NCBI GenBank assembly: GCA_963693085.1 | Contig: OY856410.1 | Span: 567,210,406-567,274,405 of the forward strand | Reading direction: 5' to 3' | Source: Alisma plantago-aquatica | Taxonomy: Eukaryota > Streptophyta > Magnoliopsida > Alismatales > Alismataceae | DNA: 64,000 bases | Shown: positions 1 to 9,534 of the stretch, piece by piece | Layout of the letters: each line of letters begins with the position of its first letter | How positions within the stretch are numbered: position 1 is the stretch's first letter | Program-made: the position numbers and the translations under genes | The notes under the pieces: generated by a model | Databases searched by the model: none | Told to the model about the DNA's origin: nothing | The model's input: only the letters and a program-made list of their open reading frames with translations

Positions 1-1584
1 TGGATCATGGTATATGGATAGTGTCTAGTATTAGAGTCCTTTGTGTCGTCCTTGTACACTTAGGTCCTTGGGGGTGTTCTCAATGTTTCTTGATGACTTG
101 ATGATCGACATATGGTTTTGGCTTGTGTATCCTTGGTGGTATGTTTATACATGTAGAACTATTATCTTATGTAACAGGTTGATTGGAGAACAATGTTGTA
201 GCACCTGTGCTTGCTGCAAATCGGTTTTCATTTCCCATGATTTTTGGCAATTCGCTGATTAGGGTTTGATCATGATTAAGTCTTGAGTAATCTCACTTTG
301 TGTGGTGAAGGGTGTCACAATTCTCCCTTGCTATCCCTCCTTTTATCAAGTAGGACTTGCTCGGGCTCTCTATTGGTTACCACAACCAAAGAGGACAACA
401 ATTGTCAAAGGCATTCAACTGTGTCTCTGGGAAGCCCCCATTACCCCTCTATTTATAGGAGGGTTAGGGTCATGGTTCCCAATCTATGAGGTAGTGTAAG
501 GGATCAAAATTTCATAAATTTTTGCAACATGCGAACGGAGAAATGGTCTATTTTTTGGGAAAACCAATCGGTTGGCATGTGAGATGATCGGTTCACCCAG
601 TGAACCAGTCATTTCATCATGTTTCCCAATCGCATATAAACTGACAATTCTAATCCAATTAATGCACAACATGACGTCAACAATAATCCTTGATGCAATC
701 AATTGCACTGGGAACCAGACATCTCACAACCACTAACCAGTTATCTGGTGATCACGAACCAATCAGTTCACTTAGTGAAATGGTCGGTTCACTCCCCGAC
801 TCATTCGAGGCATGGAGAAGTCATCCTCTTTAACATTCAATTTCTGTTCCTTTCTATAGCAGATTGTGATATATAAGATAAATATCACATATTGACTCAC
901 ATATGCATGGGCATTTGTCAGTCTCTCTAATAAAGTGACTAGGATATATTACTCCCATAGGAGGGGCAAATCCCATATACATCACTCACAATCATCCCCA
1001 TGTGTCACAATGCACCCATTCTTCACCTTCATGATAATCCTTATTCAGGACTATGGTGGATGATGTTAAAGAACACTGAATGACATGTGAAGAGTGTATT
1101 GACTTTAGGTATGAGAAATAGATTCATCACCAAAATTATGAGAGCTAACTATGACTACCACTTTAATGGATTCCATGTGTTACTCTCATGGTGGGTCTGT
1201 CCAATACACTATTCCCTAACAAGTATTTGTGTTCTTGGTTTGATAACACATATGATGACTGATGAGATTTTGTCATCAAACAACACACACTCTAGTCATA
1301 TGTGTTATTGTTATATATTAGCCTTCTACAATAATATCTGACTATGGACATAAAAAGAATGTATAGTCTTAACATACACATGATCTCATTGTTCAAGTCA
1401 CGCACTTGAAGACATACATCATTGAGTGATACCATTATTTAGACATTTATTATGTTACTTCATTATCTCATAACTGAATAAAATAGACTAAATTAGAAGC
1501 ATGACTTTATTATTTAGCAAATCATTTACAATTTATGCCATTACAATCATCATATGATTGGCTCTCTGCACATACATACCAATA
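1..1584 (-). repeat. 3' LTR of a minus-strand Angela-like Copia element (left part of window)
   Basis: This stretch is the inverted counterpart of the LTR that begins at 25367 on the plus strand. Long similar blocks (for example around 900-1030 against 25930-26040) read in opposite directions. In element orientation the LTR starts near 1584 with TATTGG, apparently a mutated TGTTGG, just after a purine-rich tract. A TATAAATAG box lies at 449-457 on the minus strand, about 1.1 kb into the LTR, which fits a U3 promoter. The far end is near or beyond position 1 and I could not fix it. The short open frames here are not coding. Confidence 0.75.
449..457 (-). promoter_or_regulatory. Putative TATA box of the Angela-like LTR
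   Basis: TATAAATAG reads on the minus strand inside the LTR. The other LTR of the same family has TATATAAAG at the corresponding place (36557-36565), which supports a conserved core promoter. Confidence 0.5.
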
Positions 1585-1603
1585 GAATCCCACTTGCACT
1601 TAG
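1585..1603 (-). other. Polypurine tract of the minus-strand Angela-like element
   Basis: On the minus strand a purine-rich run ending in AAGTGGGATTC stands immediately before the LTR start at 1584. This is the normal place for the plus-strand primer of reverse transcription. Confidence 0.5.
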
Positions 1604-2312
1604 AGCCAATCACTCATGAATCTCAATCCAAGTGATCTAACATTATTGTCATGCTTCTGCTGTAAAAGTGGTTTAGTCAAGGGTCAGCAACATTGTTCTC
1701 GGTTGGTACTATGAAAATCTTCATATCTCCTTACTTTACAATATCTCATATGATATGGAACTACCTTTGTATATGCTTGGAACGTGATGCAATCTAGGTT
1801 CCTTAGCTAATGGAATATCTCCATTGTTATCACAATATAGATCAATTGTGTCATTGATGCTTGGAACCACCCCAAGTTTTGAGATGAACTTCTTGATCTA
1901 GACATCCTCCTTTACTGCATCCAATGCAACAATATACTTAGCCTCTATTGTAGATAAATAATTGTCTCTTTCTTGGAACTCCATTGTTGAGTCAAAACAC
2001 AAATCCTGATTGCTATCGATAGTCATCCTAGTCAGTCTGGAAGCTTGCATTGATCTAACTCTTAACCACTAATTATTCCACTCTGTTGTAGATGAGGAAC
2101 TGATCCTTAGTTATTCTCAAGTACTCAATGATATTCTTCATGGATATCCAATAAGCATCACCTGGATTAGACTGATATTTGCTCATCATGCTCAAGGCAT
2201 GTAGGACATCAAGACATGTACATAATGTTGCATACATGATTGATCCAATTGCTGATGCGTGGAGTCAAATTTCATGTGTTCTCTCTCTTCACATAAATTG
2301 GGACATTGAGAT
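1604..2312 (-). pseudogene. Decayed Copia RNase H / end of pol (Angela-like)
   Basis: Read on the minus strand, 2250-2080 gives a recognisable Copia segment containing AIGSIMYATLCTCLDV and then ISMKNIIEYLRITKD. This matches the family pattern in which a short 'SIMYAMLCTRPDV' block follows the reverse transcriptase. Further down, TIEAKYIVALDA and DLYCDNNGDIPLA mark the RNase H domain, which cuts RNA in RNA:DNA hybrids during replication. Several stop codons interrupt the frame, so it is dead. It continues the reverse transcriptase fragment at 2313-2780. Confidence 0.8.
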
Positions 2313-2780
2313 TTAGAGATGAAAACTCCATGTACCACGGGCATTTTTTTCTCTCTTTGAGCTATCCATGTTGAATCTATTCAACACTTTATCAATGTAT
2401 GTGATTTGACTTAGTCCAATAAGTCTTTTGGATCTATCTCTATAGACCTTGATCCCCAAGATACATAATGCTTCTCCCAAGTCTTTCATAGAAAACATAT
2501 TTCCCTGCCATTTCTTTACCTTTTGTAAAGTAGGGATGACATTCCTGATCAATAGTATGTCATCCACAAACAAAATGAGAAATACAATCATGCTCCCACT
2601 AGCCTTCTTGTACACACACTGTTCATATTTATTTTGAATAAAGCCAAACTCTTTGACTGTCTCAGCAAGTCAAAGATTCCAACTTTGAGATGTTTGCTTC
2701 AATCCATAGATTGATCTTTGTATCTTACAGACTTCATTTGCATCCTTTGGATTTATAAAACCCTCAGGTTCTATCATGTA
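2313..2780 (-). pseudogene. C-terminal half of Copia reverse transcriptase (Angela-like), split by the SIRE insertion
   Basis: The minus strand first reads IEPEGFINPKDANEVCKIQ and IYGLKQTSQSW, and then, from 2615, a 100-residue open frame with the active-site block LFVDDILLI. Next come MKDLGEALCILGIKVYRD, RLIGLSQ and YIDKVLNRFNM. These are close to the Angela/BARE pattern as I know it. The first residues continue exactly from LDNVYM at 22290-22310, on the far side of the 19.5 kb SIRE element. The fragment has stop codons, for example just after SQSWNL, and cannot make a working enzyme. Confidence 0.9.
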
Positions 2781-2827
2781 TGTTGATCTAAGTGTTACAC
2801 ATTATCCATATTTTGATAATGACTTAA

Positions 2828-3118
2828 TGTAATGCCCGGGCCCACTGCCCATGGTTCTAGTAGAGTTTCAGGAATGACGAATGGCCCCACAAACCACCAC
2901 TATCCTTAAGTACACACTTTGTCCACACTAACGCGCAAGCTAGGATCAACTTCCCGACTGGTCACCCATCCTAGTACTACTCCAAGATGAGCACACTTAA
3001 CTATGGATTTCTTTAGTTATGGGCTCTCGGAAAAGGAGGTGCACCTTGGTGATATGGGTAGTCCAATCATTCCTTATAAGATCATTATATCCGAGGCCTC
3101 AAATCCTGGGACGTTACA
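2828..3118 (-). repeat. Cassandra-like LTR carrying 5S rRNA promoter sequence
   Basis: On the minus strand it runs from TGTAACGTCCC to GGGCATTACA. Bases 2944-3008 hold, in order, AGTTAAGTGTGCT and GAGTAGTACTAGGATGGGTG, which correspond to the 3' half of plant 5S rRNA including the internal C box. Carriage of 5S sequence in the LTR is the defining feature of the Cassandra family. It is followed at its left end by the host LTR and preceded (on the minus strand) by a GGGGGAGAT tract. Confidence 0.85.
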
Positions 3119-3427
3119 ATCTCCCCCACTTAGACTCTTGACGTCCTCATCAAGGCTCAATTATATGGCCTCATAACCTTTCCCCATTTTAGTGTAGACC
3201 TAAATGTCCCATGTACACCCAGCTCCCGATCAAGGCTACCAACACAAGGGCGGATCCATCAACTCGGATAACCCTTTCCAACATGCCTGGACACTACCAA
3301 CGCATGGGTGACTCCATCAACTCGGATAGCCCTTTACAGCATGCGTGGACCACACAGCTCAAAGACTGGCATGCCACGGGCCCATGTGGGCCCCACCTAC
3401 TGGAGGGGAATTGGCTCTGATACCATT
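3119..3427 (-). other. Cassandra-like internal domain with polypurine tract and primer-binding site
   Basis: The minus-strand polypurine tract AAGTGGGGGAGAT lies next to the LTR at 3119-3131. The primer site TGGTATCAGAGC, complementary to initiator methionine tRNA, lies at 3414-3425. Between them is about 290 bp of non-coding DNA with two diverged tandem copies of a roughly 58-bp unit (about 3237-3350) sharing CCATCAACTCGGATA. No protein is encoded, as expected for this family. Confidence 0.8.
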
Positions 3428-3616
3428 TGTAGATAGAAGTTAGATATCCAAGTTTTGAAAAAGGTATGCAAAGTTTTTTTTTTCAGCTTTTCAGTATAGT
3501 CTTGGTAGAATTGAGTAATTATTATTGATTATTTGTTGAACCATTGATCCTGTTAATTGTGATAATGAATCTGACCTTTTGGTCTCCCTTAATTGGGGGT
3601 TACTGGGAGGCGGGGT
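3428..3616 (-). repeat. LTR-like block Y' (first copy)
   Basis: It is directly repeated at 4733-4927. Both copies start, on the plus strand, with TGT(A/G)GATAGAAGTTAG and share the CCCTTAATTGGGGGTTA stretch. This copy abuts the primer-binding site where a 5' LTR should be, but it lacks the terminal CATTACA that the second copy has. Confidence 0.65.
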
Positions 3617-3784
3617 TGGCTTAAAGTATTCAAAGAACATGCATTAAAAATATAATTGAATCCTAATTTCTCTTGCAATTCTAAAAGTGTATAAAGTTAT
3701 CACCTTTAATGGTTTAATTGATGAAAAACCCTAGGAATTGATGATAATTAGATTTAATGATGTTCTTTGGATACTTTAAGCCAA
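3617..3784. repeat. Imperfect foldback (MITE-like) sequence
   Basis: TTGGCTTAAAGTAT at 3617 has its inverted partner ATACTTTAAGCCAA ending at 3784. The arms pair imperfectly for about 50 bp around a short AT-rich loop. This looks like a small foldback element, but no clear target duplication is visible. Confidence 0.45.
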
Positions 3785-4732
3785 TATTAACTTTTTCTTC
3801 ATAAAAGAGTTAATTAGATCTAAGAAACCCTAATGAACCATAATTTGGATTAGAAACCTTAGAAATGTATACCAAGTCAATAAAGAGTTGTTTGGGATGT
3901 GATGGTAATAATTAAGTGTTATACATGTTTTCCGGATCAAGGGTTGCTTGATTTGGTTGCTTACCTTGCTTGATTGGACATCTAGTTGGATTAGGATATC
4001 TTGTTTAAGTTTGAGGCTTCAAATCAGGTATGTGGTTACACTTATGGTTAATCGTTTTAGTTTCACAGTGATTCCCAGATGTTTTATCGATTGCTTGAAA
4101 ATAACTACTTGGATGACTTTTATTTCATGAAACTATAAAGTGACTATGATTATCACCATAAATATGTATACATGACTGGCTCAGATCTTGGTCCTCCTCT
4201 GTGGCTTTACTAATGATGAAAAGGGTAACTTAGTACAAGGTCTACTTGTTAAGTAGGACCATCATGTTATCATGAGTTAGGGATTGGGCTACCTATGGGT
4301 AGTGCCATGCGACTCTTTAGCATATCATGAGTTAGGGATTGGGCTACCTATGGGTAGTGCCATGCGACTCATCCACCCTAGGTATTGATCTACCTATTAG
4401 GTAGGATCATGCAGGGTTTAATTGGGATCTACCATATGAGAGGTAGTATCCAGGTCCACTACAGGGACAACACAGAGGCTAGGGTATGTATGGATTGAGT
4501 AGTTATGTTTAAAATGTAATGTTTTCTTGCTAAATGATAATTGCTTTAAAAATGTTGTTACAGTTAATTGCACAATTATTTTCCCCCCACATACCATCAT
4601 ATTTATTTATGCTGACCGACATTTTATTTGTCGACGTTTTAGGTACAACATTGAAAAGGACAAACAGTGAAGTGGCATATTGTGAAAATAAGAAATAAAG
4701 TGCAAGGAGGATTAGTTAGAATAGATACCATA
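3785..4732. other. Non-coding interior of the chimeric unit
   Basis: AT-rich DNA without a credible protein. It contains a tandem duplication with a 55-bp period (4271-4325 and 4326-4374) sharing CATGAGTTAGGGATTGGGCT. On the minus strand the sequence next to block Y reads TATGGTATC, a degenerate primer-site look-alike. Confidence 0.5.
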
Positions 4733-4927
4733 TGTGGATAGAAGTTAGATATCCAAGTTTTGAAAAAGGTATGCAAAGTTTTTTTTCCAGCTTTTCAGTA
4801 TAGTCTTGGTAGAATTTAGTAATTATTATTTATTATTTGTCGAACCATTGATCCTGTTAATTGGGATAACGACTCTGAACTTTTGGTCTCCCTTAATTGG
4901 GGGTTATCGGGAGGTGGGGTCATTACA
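4733..4927 (-). repeat. LTR-like block Y (second, terminal copy)
   Basis: On the plus strand it starts TGTGGATAG and ends GTCATTACA, immediately followed by the target duplication CTTAA. It is about 90 percent identical by eye to the block at 3428-3616. Confidence 0.65.
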
Positions 4928-6402
4928 CTTAACCACTCCATTCATATGTATCTAATATGTTTGTTGGAGATTGATTTCAGGCATTAGGTACATGAAAAGG
5001 ATCAAATTCATCAAGCCCTAGCTTGATCCTAGTTCAAGTCATAGTCATGCAAATGCACTTTTATAGAAAATACCATAAATCCCTTAGGATGATTTTTGTA
5101 ATCATTTGTATTGATGTAATGACTTGTAACTAAGATGATGAAAAATCAAAAGCTCTTAATTCAAATGATTAATCACTTTTAGTGACATTTTCCAAAATTC
5201 ATTACATGGACTCTTTTGGTCTAGTTTTATGAAATGATCCCCTTACTGGATTTTGTGAAAATTTAGGTTGGGGTCGAGTTGCACACTCACAAAACTCGAT
5301 TGATCCCTGCACTGAGCAAAACTAATTTAATTGATCAGTTGAGTTTCATCCAAAATAACTCAACCAATGATTCAAATTGGATTTGTCGCATAGTGTTATC
5401 GATCAAGTTAACTTTATTGAAACTCAACCGAATGTACTGTATGGAATGTGCATAAAAATTGATTCTAGCTATTGGAGAGTTGGAAAACTCAAAATTATAT
5501 CTCTTACTACCCACAAAATGGCTAGTTTTCATTCCTTAGTGCTCCGACCCTCTAGTGGACACCCCCAACTATAAATAGTACCTCTTAGAGTTCATTCCAA
5601 GGTTTCTCCTTCATGATATTCAAGATGCTTTCTATATTTGAGTGCATCTAGTCCACTTGAGCCCCTTTCGCTCTCCTAATTACGATTCATTTCATCCATA
5701 TGAGTGAGATAGGATCTATGTGAGAGAGATAATTCATTGTATGCTTGTAAATATCTCAAAGCTTCTCCTTTGTCAATGCCTTTCTTCAAGATCAAGTTGG
5801 TGAAAGCTTCTCTGAGTGAAGGAGAACGTTCAAGCTTCTTCAAGTTGTAGAAGAAGGTGCAAAAGCTTCTCCAAGTGAAGGAGGAGGACAAGGCTGAAGA
5901 TTTGGGAGTAGAGTGGGTAAATCCTTCAAGGTTGAAGACTCGTTGCAAAGAGGGGATCTCCTTGGCAAAGGTTTCCAGATGCTTACAAGAGTGGGTAAGA
6001 CCCTGATGAGGTATAAGACTCTATATCCAGATAGATAATACCTTGGTTGTAAGGTTGTTGGCTCCCTCAACCTTAAAGGTAAGATGGGTATCCTCTTCTC
6101 ATAAAAGGAAGGTCAATTGTATGTCTTATAATGGTATATAAGTATACATAGGTTGCAAAATCGTAGGGCTTGACCTCTCTAGTAGAGGACTGACTCTCTC
6201 CTAGTTTGGAGAGTGAAACCACTCTAAATAGCTTATCTAAGTGCTTATTTAAATATCTCTCATCCTTTCTATGTTTGTTTAGATTGCCATCAAATTCACT
6301 ATTTGCAATTGTGCCTAGTTGAAGTAACTTGAAGGTCTAACAAGTTTTGTGCAAGTGTTTTTAGCTCTATTCACCACATCTAGAGCCCTTAGATCCAACA
6401 AG

Positions 6403-6414
6403 TGCTATCAGAGC
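6403..6414 (+). other. Primer-binding site of the SIRE-like element
   Basis: TGCTATCAGAGC starts two bases after the 5' LTR. It differs by one base from the usual complement of initiator methionine tRNA (TGGTATCAGAGC). Confidence 0.8.
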
Positions 6415-7545
6415 CATGGTCTTCTCTGACACATCTCCCACGAGATGAGAAGATGGGAAACTTACTTGGGTCCCTCAACCTAGAGGGAGTCTTTTCCATG
6501 ATAGCTCCGGTCTTTGTCGACACAAATTTCCTTTATTGGAAATGGAGGATGAAATTATAGCTTTAAGGAATGAACTACAACATGTGCAAGGTGATGATTC
6601 TTCCATATAAGGAGTTGTTGGGTGATGTAGCTACTTGGTATGAGGCTACACTCAAGAAGGTGCAATTGAATTCCAAGGCAATAAGCATCATCTACGCTGC
6701 CATCACTCCCTCTAAGTTCAACTAGATCTTATCCTGGGACACAACCCATGAGATTTGGAACAAGTTATGCATTACCTATGAAGGCACAAAACAAGTTAAA
6801 GATTCAAAGATCTACATGCTCAATGGACTGCTTGAAAACTTCAAGATGGGAAAAAAGGAAAGAGTGGTCGAGATGTACACAAGGCTCAACACCATCATCA
6901 ATGGGTTTGCTTCTTCGGGCCACACCTTGGATAGAGGAACTATAAACTCCAAGATCCTAAAGTCTCTTCCCAAGATATGGGAACCCAAGGTGACTTCCAT
7001 TGAAGAAGTTAGAAGTCTTGGTGACTTATCCACTGAGGATCTCATTGGCAACCTTCAAGCTCATGAGCCAAGGCTAGACAAGAAAGAAGAAGATGACAAG
7101 CAAGATGAGAAGGAATCAAAGAAGATCAAAGACAATTCCTTCAAAGATCAAGTGGAGGAAATCATTCTCCAACAACAACTTACTTGCCAGTCCTCTCCTC
7201 CCTCCTCAGGTGAAGATGATGGCCCTAGTGATCACGAAGCAAACTACTCTAAGGGAAATCACTTCAAGAGAAAGTCTTCCTCATACTCAACTCCTAGATG
7301 CTACGAATGTGGTAAAAAGGGCACTACAAGAATGATTTCCCCAAGGCAAAGAAGGCCTACCACAAGAGCAACCATAAGAAGAAGGATGAATACAAGAAGG
7401 AAGATAAGTACAATAGGAAGAATAAGAAGGACAAGAGGAGCAAGGATGCAACTTGGGAGGAACCCTCTTCAAGCGGTTCAAGCTCCGATGAAGGAGAAGC
7501 CATCTTGCACTCATGGACTCCATAAGTGAAGACATTGGTGAGGTA
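6415..7545 (+). pseudogene. SIRE-like Copia gag, first part
   Basis: This encodes the nucleocapsid/capsid polyprotein that packages element RNA. Translation from about 6465 gives a UBN2-type gag: the HEIWNKL block near 6750, then a 237-residue open frame at 6816-7529 with YTRLNTIINGFASSGHTLD, KILKSLPKIWEPKVTSIEE and an acidic/lysine-rich stretch. A CCHC knuckle starts with CYECGKKG at about 7300, but a one-base deletion there shifts the frame. The next frame reads HYKNDFPKAKK, with the last cysteine replaced by Phe. Two stops occur near 6558-6570. The frame continues on the other side of the 7546-11328 insertion (ISEDIGEV, then SEVSLHDL). Confidence 0.88.
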
Positions 7546-8129
7546 TGTAACATACCTGAATATGGGTACCTTACACATCCCTCTTCTTTTTCTGAACATT
7601 TTTATCCAAATAATATAAATATTTAATTTTGTCCTAAAAGAATTATAATTCTTTAATATTAATATGAATTTGTGTTTAGTTTTTATGTGCTTCACACATA
7701 TAGTCTATATAAAGGGGTCTAAAAGTAAAATGTACATAATATATGTAAATTGTAGGAATTAAATAACTAAATTATAAGTTTGAATCTCTAAAATATCCTA
7801 TGAGTATGTGATTAAAGAAAATATATTAAATATGAAAATAAATGCCACAAATAACTATCAAAAAGCAATTGGTACATTAAGTGAATACTTAACAAAATAA
7901 AATAAAAAATTTTTAGAATATGAAACAAATGTTAAATTCGAACACCTTGTATTTTAATTAGTCTACCTTGTGAGTTTGTGGTCAAATTATAGTTAAATGC
8001 TTCTCACACTTAGATTAAGAAGGAAACATATAGTCAACATAGGGTATTAATGGGTCACATAAACGACCACACTATTCCTTTCCCTAACATTTTATTACAT
8101 GATATTTTAACTATGAAATATGCCAGAAT

Positions 8130-9340
8130 CCTCTGCATCACACCCCATTCATGATGGATGTCACATTCAACCAGTAACAGACGGTCGTTCCCCCCTTCAT
8201 CTCTCCGTCCCCTCTTCCCTTTCTTCACCCCTATATCTTCATCAGTCATTTTCCCTAGACACTAATCCTATCTGCCTACTGCCTCCTTCTTCCTTGTACC
8301 CATGGTTCATCATGTTATGCCAATGCAAGGGCTTGCATAGATGCAATGGTGATTGCAATTGATGGTTCCTACCTCTCACCCAATAGTGATGTGGAAGGAA
8401 GCTTGCCTTTAACCATCATCTCATCCATCCGTCCATCCTTCCTCTGCCTATGGCGCCTCAAGGAATATCCTCGCCACCACCTCCTCCCCTATAATCCAGC
8501 ACCATGAACACAACATTGGCACCATCACTGCACAAGAAGCATTGTCGGCACCACACCCTTCAGCCGTGGGCGCCTAGTGACGGTGGCACCATGAATGTCG
8601 CATGTCAGCAATTGCAAGGACTGAATCAAACTTCAAATACTCCTTCTCCTCCCCCTTCCTACTTCATCTCCCTCAGTGGTACAATGAACCCTAGTCATCA
8701 ACACCCTCTACTCCCTACACCCAGCGGCAAGCCTGCAACCCTGTCTCCTTGTGCCATGTAGCCAGGCAACTAGGAGACAACCGCCACCTGTATTCCTCTT
8801 CTCTGCCTCTCCCTTGGCACCCCAAAGCCCTAGCGCCTGGTGTGGCATCGATGATGGATGGGATAGCTGCTACCCACTGTTGACCTCTGTCACCAGCACC
8901 GACACCATAGATAGTCATTGCAAATACCTTTAGATCTTCATCACCAGACCTCACATCTACCATGGTTTGAAACCTTCTCCTTCGTCCACATGCCAACACC
9001 ACCATAATGCTTGCAACATGACTAACACATCCAGAGTGACCTCAACACCAACACCCCTTGACAGTAAGCGCCATTGTCTCCCCAACAACATGTGCCTTCC
9101 ACCATTTCAACACCACCATCCCAGAAGATCATCAACCACCTATAATATCACAACGTTCTGCTAACCCCTCGACCATGAAATGCAACATTTATGCTCTGCT
9201 GCCCTCTTTCTTACGCCTCCTCACCACACCACCAACACTTCCCATTCTAAATTTGATGAGCATGGGCACTGTGGAGTGCTTTAAGATTTGTGCTTCAATC
9301 TATAACATGTTTTCAAGATGAGAGATCCTACTCCAACTAT
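8130..9340. other. C-rich, non-coding patch inside the 3.8 kb insertion
   Basis: Base composition changes sharply: the plus strand is rich in C, with CACCACC and CCTCC runs, while the flanks are AT-rich. Several short frames exist on both strands, but none shows a domain, codon bias or homologous pattern I recognise. It may be a captured sequence or another old insertion. Confidence 0.4.
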
Positions 9341-9482
9341 CAATGCACCCTGATGGGCTGTGCTGTAAAATCAAGAAGGTATACAACTATGCAGATGACA
9401 CCTCCTCTTCAATAATGGTGATCAAAGATCCAATCCTTGGGTCTCATTTCCAATTACCAGAGTTGTGAGCATTACTTCCATG

Positions 9483-9534
9483 TTCCTTAGCATTTCTTTT
9501 TTTGGTCAGTAAAAACTCATCTTCCTTAGCATTT
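9483..9534 (-). mobile_element. 26-bp LINE-type 3' stub with 13-bp target duplication
   Basis: The 13-mer TTCCTTAGCATTT occurs at 9483-9495 and again at 9522-9534. The 26 bases between them read, on the minus strand, GAGTTTTTACTGACCAAAAAAA plus a few bases. That is the 3' end seen in the LINE-type copies ending at 22029 (plus) and 42380 (minus). It looks like an extreme 5' truncation. Confidence 0.75.

Larger units (their letters stand above)
2828..4927 (-). mobile_element. Chimeric Cassandra-containing LTR unit inserted in the SIRE 5' LTR
   Basis: The 2100-bp insertion is bounded by TGTAATG at its left end and CATTACA at its right end. The perfect duplication CTTAA flanks it (2823-2827 and 4928-4932). 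The uninterrupted host sequence is visible in the other SIRE LTR near 18405. Reading on the minus strand: a 195-bp LTR-like block Y (4927-4733), about 1.1 kb of unassigned sequence, a second block Y' (3616-3428), a methionine-tRNA primer site, an internal region, a polypurine tract, and a 291-bp Cassandra-like LTR (3118-2828). The two outer ends are not similar to each other, which is abnormal for an LTR element. Confidence 0.75.
2781..6400 (+). repeat. 5' LTR of the SIRE-like element (about 1515 bp plus a 2.1 kb guest)
   Basis: It begins TGTTGATCTAAG and ends CTTAGATCCAACA, a good inverted terminal pair. It aligns with the 3' LTR at 18357-22289 and with the solo LTR at 59023-60530 (minus strand, 1508 bp). 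Bases 2828-4927 are a later insertion. A TATA-like ATAAATAG lies at about 5572-5579 in the stretch shared with the other copies. The short frames inside have no coding value. Confidence 0.9.

Noticed and set aside
2930..3010. Functional 5S rRNA gene
   Set aside because: Only the 3' half is present, with changes, and it sits inside a Cassandra-type LTR.
8120..9321. Several frames of 60-96 codons in the C-rich patch
   Set aside because: Low-complexity composition leaves few stops; frames overlap on both strands and show no domain.
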